DNA of 64,000 nt from Maribacter sp. (GTDB lineage: Bacteria; Bacteroidota; Bacteroidia; Flavobacteriales; Flavobacteriaceae). Numbering within the stretch: the first letter of the stretch is position 1; the number at the start of each line of letters is the position of its first letter. The notes beneath the pieces are model-generated. The model was not told the origin of the DNA. It worked only from the letters and a program-made list of their open reading frames with translations, and did not search any database. Made by a program: the position numbers and the translations under genes. The stretch covers positions 41,513-105,512 of the forward strand of contig NZ_JADGES010000003.1 of assembly GCF_016744255.1 (NCBI RefSeq). Reading direction: 5' to 3'. This document shows, piece by piece, positions 58,663-64,000 of the stretch.

Positions 58663-59589
58663 TTAATCCGTCACAGTAATTGTAAATTCTTGATTTTTTT
58701 CTTGTTTATCGTGTATAGTCTCATTCTTACCAAGAAAGGTTACAGTATATGTTCCTGCTTCTGTATAGGTATAGGTAAAAGACTCTAACTTTTCGGAATA
58801 TGTCTTTAACGCAATACCTTTGTCTGGACTTACTTTTGTTAAATTAATGGCATTGGTAATTAACCAATCTTCATTAACTATTTTATTGCTATTCCCTCGC
58901 ATTCTCCAATGCTTTTTTCCTGTATCAAAATACCATTTAGCTCGGTTCCATCCTGTATGTATCCCTTGCACATCAACTGTTTGAAATCCTGGATCATTAT
59001 CGTTTGCGACTGTAAGTGGCGCAGGAGCACCTTCTACATCTGCCTTAATAGTAAAATCATCAAAATACCACTCAGCACCCCTATCTGTTACATTATCAGA
59101 AAAATACTTAAAACCAAAATAAATAAGGTCTTCATCGGCTAAATCTGTAATCTCAACAACACCAGAACTCTGGAATGTAAAATCGTAAAGTGTAGATATG
59201 TTGAACCTATCGGTAATCTCCGTCCAACTTGCACTACCTACTGCTTCAGCTGTACCACTTCCATCATAATCTTTAGAATACCAAACTGACAGTGTTTCTG
59301 TTGCATTAGAACCTTTTCCCCATTTTTGTGAGTTTAAAAAAGACATAGTTACTTTTCCTTTTGCTTTAGTTCTATCCTTAAATTTATATTGATGCTGAAA
59401 ATCTCCTGAATAAAAATATAAGAAATCTGGTGCGTTATTTATTTTAAAATTAACTGGCTCCCCAACTTTTACTGTAGTATTAAAAGCTACTTCAAAGTCA
59501 GGCTCTTCTACAACTTCTAAATCTTCGCAACTGTGAAAAATAAAAGCTACGATAAGCAATGTTGAATATATATATAATTGTTTTTTCAT
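58663..59589 (-). CDS. PKD/DUF5017-like surface lipoprotein of PUL (candidate surface glycan-binding protein; start MKKQLYIYS)
   Basis: Lipobox FHSC; C-terminal PKD-like ESFTYTYTEAGTYTVTFLGKN; third gene after SusC/D. ORF-track start is 59625. Confidence 0.8.
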   Translation of the reverse strand: MKKQLYIYSTLLIVAFIFHSCEDLEVVEEPDFEVAFNTTVKVGEPVNFKINNAPDFLYFYSGDFQHQYKFKDRTKAKGKVTMSFLNSQKWGKGSNATETLSVWYSKDYDGSGTAEAVGSASWTEITDRFNISTLYDFTFQSSGVVEITDLADEDLIYFGFKYFSDNVTDRGAEWYFDDFTIKADVEGAPAPLTVANDNDPGFQTVDVQGIHTGWNRAKWYFDTGKKHWRMRGNSNKIVNEDWLITNAINLTKVSPDKGIALKTYSEKLESFTYTYTEAGTYTVTFLGKNETIHDKQEKNQEFTITVTD

Positions 59590-59618
59590 TTTTGTATGTT
59601 TTTTAATTAATATACCTT

Positions 59619-61253
59619 TTACCAACCTATGGTCTGCTTTAAATTTGTGTTTACCCCTAATTCTTGTTCTGGAATTGGAAGTATATAATGCTTACTTGCA
59701 TCAAAATCATTATAACCATCAAAATAATTAAAAGATGCATGAAGCGCATTCTTTCTAATATTACGGCTAGAAGGTTCATCTCCACTTTCTGGAATACCAT
59801 CTGGGCCCAAATTAGGCTCCCCATAAGATGTCCAATCATCATTAATAAAATTAGTATTGGCTGCTAAGGTTTCCATTATATTCTTTGTCTCATTTACTTT
59901 TTCCTCTAATATTCCCCATCTTACAAGATCGTATTTTCGGTGTCCTTCAAAACAAAGTTCTAATAAACGTTCTTCTTGAATTGATGTATCATCAATAGCC
60001 GTTAGAGGTGTTGCTTTAGCTCTGTTTCTAACACGGTTTACTGCGTTTAATGCAAGACCCGATCCAGGGTTTAACTTATTTTCTGCTTCTGCATACATTA
60101 ACAACATATCTGAAAATCGTAGTACTGGCCAATGGTGTGGGCCATAACTAGAATTCGTATTATTGGGTTCTAAATTTCTACGATATTTTGATGCTGGGTA
60201 TATAAATTGGTTATTTATAACACTTAATTGACAATCATTATTCCTTTTATTAAAATAAGGATAAGTATTCCAAAAGCCTCTTTCATCTGTAGGATCAGAT
60301 CTATATTTTTGAATTAATGGAATCGTTGCATAGGTTAAAGCATAGCCTTTTCCACAACCTTCATCGTCAATTTTCATTCCAAAAGCAGAACCTAATTTTG
60401 AAGATTGGTTGGAATCTAAATTAGCAAAAGAAAAACCTATTTGGAATAACATTTCCTTTGTTTCATAATTTCCCATTCCCAATTGGTTGAATATATCTTC
60501 ATAACTAGAGTTTAATTGATGATATGAATCGTCGATAACTTTCTTACTCCAATCTCTAGATTTCTCATAAGCTCCTTCTTCGTTAAAAGGCTGGCTTGCC
60601 ATATATAAATATGCTCTTGCTAACAACCCTCTTGCTGCACTTTTATTTGCTCTACCTGCTATAGATTCCCCTGCACTAGGTAAATATTGTTCTGCAAATT
60701 CTAAATCTGAAACAATTTGTTTGTATACATCAATACCTGGTGTTCTTGGTAATAATTGCTTATTAGTTTCTTCTGTAGGCATTGGTATACCTTCTATACC
60801 TCCAAATGCTCTTTGTATATCAAAAAAGAGAAACGCTCTTAAAAAATGTGCTTCTGCTAAAAATTCTTGTTTAACACCTTCTTCCAAAGAAGAATTTTCA
60901 AGACCTACTAATAAGGTATTTGCTGCTGAAACACCCTCGTAATAAGTACCCCATATATTTCTTAACAATGGTTCTGATGCTGTGAAATTATTTTTAAGAA
61001 TATTTTTAATTCCCTTTCTATTATAATGTCCTTCATCTGTTGAGTTGGTAGGATACTGTGCATTTATTACAGCATCTCTATAAACCAAAACAACACGGCT
61101 ATACACACCTGCCAAACCAGCTAGTGCACCAGAGGGAGTATTGTATAAGTTCTCTGAAGTAATATTATCGTTTTGAGAAATTTCTAATTGATCATCACAA
61201 CCTTGGAATATAAAGGTGGTAAGAATTATAATTAATATAAATTTTATTTTCAT
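59619..61253 (-). CDS. SusD/RagB-family glycan-binding lipoprotein (start MKIKFILIIIL)
   Basis: Lipobox FQGC; AHFLRAFLFFDIQRAFGGIEGIPMP, RFSDMLLMYAEAENKLNPGS. ORF-track start is 61280. Confidence 0.95.
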   Translation of the reverse strand: MKIKFILIIILTTFIFQGCDDQLEISQNDNITSENLYNTPSGALAGLAGVYSRVVLVYRDAVINAQYPTNSTDEGHYNRKGIKNILKNNFTASEPLLRNIWGTYYEGVSAANTLLVGLENSSLEEGVKQEFLAEAHFLRAFLFFDIQRAFGGIEGIPMPTEETNKQLLPRTPGIDVYKQIVSDLEFAEQYLPSAGESIAGRANKSAARGLLARAYLYMASQPFNEEGAYEKSRDWSKKVIDDSYHQLNSSYEDIFNQLGMGNYETKEMLFQIGFSFANLDSNQSSKLGSAFGMKIDDEGCGKGYALTYATIPLIQKYRSDPTDERGFWNTYPYFNKRNNDCQLSVINNQFIYPASKYRRNLEPNNTNSSYGPHHWPVLRFSDMLLMYAEAENKLNPGSGLALNAVNRVRNRAKATPLTAIDDTSIQEERLLELCFEGHRKYDLVRWGILEEKVNETKNIMETLAANTNFINDDWTSYGEPNLGPDGIPESGDEPSSRNIRKNALHASFNYFDGYNDFDASKHYILPIPEQELGVNTNLKQTIGW

Positions 61254-61266
61254 GGTTTTATTTTTT

Positions 61267-64000
61267 TTAAAATGAAACATTTAAACCTAAACTAATAGTT
61301 CTATGTTTTGGGTATGCAGAATAATCTATACCCGGTGTTATTAGCGAACTTGCAACTGACACATCTGGATCAAAACCTGTATATTCTGTCCATGTAATTA
61401 AGTTTTGTCCAGATAAGAATAACTCTAAACTATTTAACTTTAATTTTTCTAGCGTGTTTTTAGAAAAATTATACGAAAAATTAACCGTTTTTAATTTAAT
61501 GTAAGAACCGTCTTCAATAACTCTAGACGATACATCTTCAAAGCCTTGTCCTCCTGCTCTATGTAAATCTGTATCTTGATTTTCTGGAGTCCATCTGTTT
61601 AATGTACTAGCTAATTGGTTTTGATTAGGTACTGACATACTTTCAAAGACTAATCTATTTGCATTTAAAATATCATTTCCATAAGACCATTGAAAAAAGG
61701 TGCTCAACTGAAAATTCTTATAACTAAATGTATTTCCTAAACCACCAAAGTGTTTTGGTAAAGCATTTCCAATTATAGTTTTATCTCCACTAGTTATTTG
61801 TCCGTCTCCATTTAAATCTTTAAATTTTTCATCTCCTGGTTGGTGGCTTTTATAACTAGGCTCTCCGAAATTTAAAGTGTGCATAGAAGCGGTAGAATCA
61901 TAATTTTCAAAATCGCTTATTTGATAAACCCCATCAGACACATAACCATACATATTTCCTAAAGACTGTCCTTCTTCTACAAGAAATTGATTAGTACTTA
62001 GTCTACTGTAATAATTTGGTCTTCCAAAAATTGGTTTTCCATCTGGTAACGATACGATGGTATTTTGATTGAATGAGATATTAAAACTTGTTGTCCATTT
62101 AAAGTCCTTAGAAGAGATATTGGTTGTGTTTAAACTAATCTCTAATCCTCTATTTCTTACTTGTCCCGTATTTGTCCAAACACTTTCAAAACCTTGAGAC
62201 AAGGCTGTATCAGCATTTATAAGCAAATCATTGGTGTCTTTTTGGTACGTTTCAACTCCAAAAGATATGCGGTCGTTAAAAAACCCCATATCTACACCAA
62301 CATTATATTGTTCTGTAGTTTCCCAGAATAAATTAGGGTTTGCTCCAAAACTTGTTGGTCGTTGCCCCTGTATGGTTTCTCCGTTAAAAAAGTACGAAGC
62401 ATCTATATCTGTTAAAAATTCAAACCTAGCAGAGCTTGGGATTCTATCGTTACCCGTTTTACCATAACCAGCTTTAAACTTTAATTGAGAGAATACACCT
62501 AACTTATTTATAAAAGATTCTCTATCTGCATTCCAAGAAACTGCTGCAGATGGGAAGTAACCTACTCTATTTTTTTCTGGGAAATTTGAAGATGCATCTC
62601 GTCTTAAAGAAGCCGTAAATAAATACTTTCCTTTGTAATCATAATTAACTCTACTTAATAACGAAAAAATTCTTGATTCATCATCTCCATTAATATCGTT
62701 GGAGTCATCTAATGTACCCCCATCTAAGGAATTAATTCCTAGGCCTTCTAAGTACTGTGGTATATCGATATACCTAACTAGCGTACGATTGCTTTTTCTA
62801 ATATTTAATGTTGCTCCTATTAAAGCATTTATAGAGTGGTCATTAAATGTTTTTTTATAATTTAATGTATTAACCGTTGAGAAATTTCTATTCCTTTGGT
62901 TATCTATTGATCCACTTATTCCATCAATTTTATTTACTAACCTACCGTATACCGTTTTACTATTATTAAAAAGACCTGTATTTCTAAATTGTCTATTGAA
63001 ACTTGCTTTAGTTTCTAATCTAAAGTTTGGAGACAATCTATATTTTAAGCTAAAGTTAGCTATAAATTGGTCTGTTTCTCGTTTTCTATATTCGTTGTTT
63101 AATGATACTATTGGGTGCCAGCTTACAATGTTTATTAAGTCATAATCTTCGCTCACATCGTCTAATGGATCAAAACCGTTTGGATAATTTATAAATTTAT
63201 TACTAACATTATTATAAGTAATAAGATTTCTCATAAATGAGTAAGATGATGTACCCTGGGTATCTAAACCTTCTTGTGTATAGTTCGTGTATAACACATC
63301 AAAAGTGGCATCTAGCTTATCATTTACTTTATGATTTACAGTCATTCTACCATTTAGTCTGTTATATTCTGAATTTAACAACGAGCCTTGATCTTCAATA
63401 GCATTAATAGAAGCGTTGAAACTAGTTCTATCACCACCGCTAGATATATTTAGCTTATGGGTTTTAGAATATGCTGTTCTAAAAGCTTCGTCTTGCCAGT
63501 TTCTGCCTTTGACTCCTATATAATCTTCAAGCTCACCAGCTCTTACACTCTGTCCTAAATTTTCATCATAAACAGAAAGAAACCTACTAGTTGTACTCGA
63601 TTCATTAATTTCTGATGAAAGTTTTAAAAACTCATAAGGTTCTAAAACATCTAATTTTTCGGAAACATTTTTCACATCTAATCTAGTTTGATATGTGATT
63701 TTAGTTTTCCCTGACTTTGCCCTTTTAGTAGTAATGATAATAACCCCATTGGCTCCTCTTACTCCATAAATAGCGGTTGCAGATGCATCTTTTAAGATAC
63801 TCATGGATTCAATATCTGAAGGATCAATAAGGCCTGGGTTAAAATTATCTATAATAAACCCATCCATAACATATAAAGGAGAATTATCCCCGTTAACTGT
63901 ATTACCTCCTCTAATTACAATATCTAAGCCACTTCCTGGCTCTCCATTACCCGCACTTACTTGTACGCCTGCTACTCGCCCTGCTAAAGCTTCATCAAAA
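61267..64000 (-). CDS. SusC/RagA TonB-dependent receptor, C-terminal part (5' end beyond right edge)
   Basis: Frame continues upstream of the track's internal M: FDEALAGRVAGVQVSAGNGEPGSGLDIVIRGGNTVNGDNSPLYVMDGFIID..., a SusC plug domain. Confidence 0.96.
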   Translation of the reverse strand, partial: FDEALAGRVAGVQVSAGNGEPGSGLDIVIRGGNTVNGDNSPLYVMDGFIIDNFNPGLIDPSDIESMSILKDASATAIYGVRGANGVIIITTKRAKSGKTKITYQTRLDVKNVSEKLDVLEPYEFLKLSSEINESSTTSRFLSVYDENLGQSVRAGELEDYIGVKGRNWQDEAFRTAYSKTHKLNISSGGDRTSFNASINAIEDQGSLLNSEYNRLNGRMTVNHKVNDKLDATFDVLYTNYTQEGLDTQGTSSYSFMRNLITYNNVSNKFINYPNGFDPLDDVSEDYDLINIVSWHPIVSLNNEYRKRETDQFIANFSLKYRLSPNFRLETKASFNRQFRNTGLFNNSKTVYGRLVNKIDGISGSIDNQRNRNFSTVNTLNYKKTFNDHSINALIGATLNIRKSNRTLVRYIDIPQYLEGLGINSLDGGTLDDSNDINGDDESRIFSLLSRVNYDYKGKYLFTASLRRDASSNFPEKNRVGYFPSAAVSWNADRESFINKLGVFSQLKFKAGYGKTGNDRIPSSARFEFLTDIDASYFFNGETIQGQRPTSFGANPNLFWETTEQYNVGVDMGFFNDRISFGVETYQKDTNDLLINADTALSQGFESVWTNTGQVRNRGLEISLNTTNISSKDFKWTTSFNISFNQNTIVSLPDGKPIFGRPNYYSRLSTNQFLVEEGQSLGNMYGYVSDGVYQISDFENYDSTASMHTLNFGEPSYKSHQPGDEKFKDLNGDGQITSGDKTIIGNALPKHFGGLGNTFSYKNFQLSTFFQWSYGNDILNANRLVFESMSVPNQNQLASTLNRWTPENQDTDLHRAGGQGFEDVSSRVIEDGSYIKLKTVNFSYNFSKNTLEKLKLNSLELFLSGQNLITWTEYTGFDPDVSVASSLITPGIDYSAYPKHRTISLGLNVSF

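Noticed and set aside
1-64000. CRISPR arrays, phage genes, intact transposases or tRNA genes
   Set aside because: Looked for periodic repeats, integrase/transposase-like proteins in the ORF track and tRNA-like T-arm sequences; only the tmRNA T-arm was found.

Overview
AT-rich window from a Flavobacteriaceae-like Bacteroidetes genome. Evidence: SusC/SusD families, a tmRNA tag GENNYALAA, and TAnnTTTG-type promoters. From left to right: (i) the 5' part of a SusC-like receptor divergent from a DeoR regulator and a ROK/polyphosphate-glucokinase-like kinase; (ii) housekeeping genes (typA/bipA, kdsA, a transglutaminase-like DUF3857 protein, a membrane protein/winged-helix/Coq4-like cluster, an AlaDH/PNT-type dehydrogenase) and ssrA (tmRNA); (iii) an iron/siderophore island with two TonB-dependent receptors, two PepSY membrane proteins, a methyltransferase and a Cys-rich small protein; (iv) a ~38-kb polysaccharide utilization locus (about 26.2 kb to the right edge). 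The PUL carries a chondroitinase-ABC-like PL8, a heparinase II/III-like protein, a DUF4955-type beta-helix protein, two Cys-type sulfatases, GH88, a PhoD-like metallophosphoesterase, FG-GAP/UnbV, two SusC/D pairs, a PKD protein, a TRAP transporter, a CBM9-like protein, a LacI regulator, a NahK-like kinase plus nucleotidyltransferase, and a NagB-PIG-L fusion. It most likely targets a sulfated, uronate- and hexosamine-containing polysaccharide (chondroitin/dermatan-like). The most interesting non-annotated signals are: a 26-bp G-rich motif shared upstream of the TRAP operon and SusC (possible PUL operator); a palindrome (TTmAAAGTACTTTrAA) flanking a small winged-helix regulator; candidate LacI, DeoR and iron-box operators; a Coq4-motif protein in a presumably menaquinone-using lineage; and uncharacterised putative carbohydrate-active proteins in the PUL. 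All family calls are by reading motifs; no searches were run.
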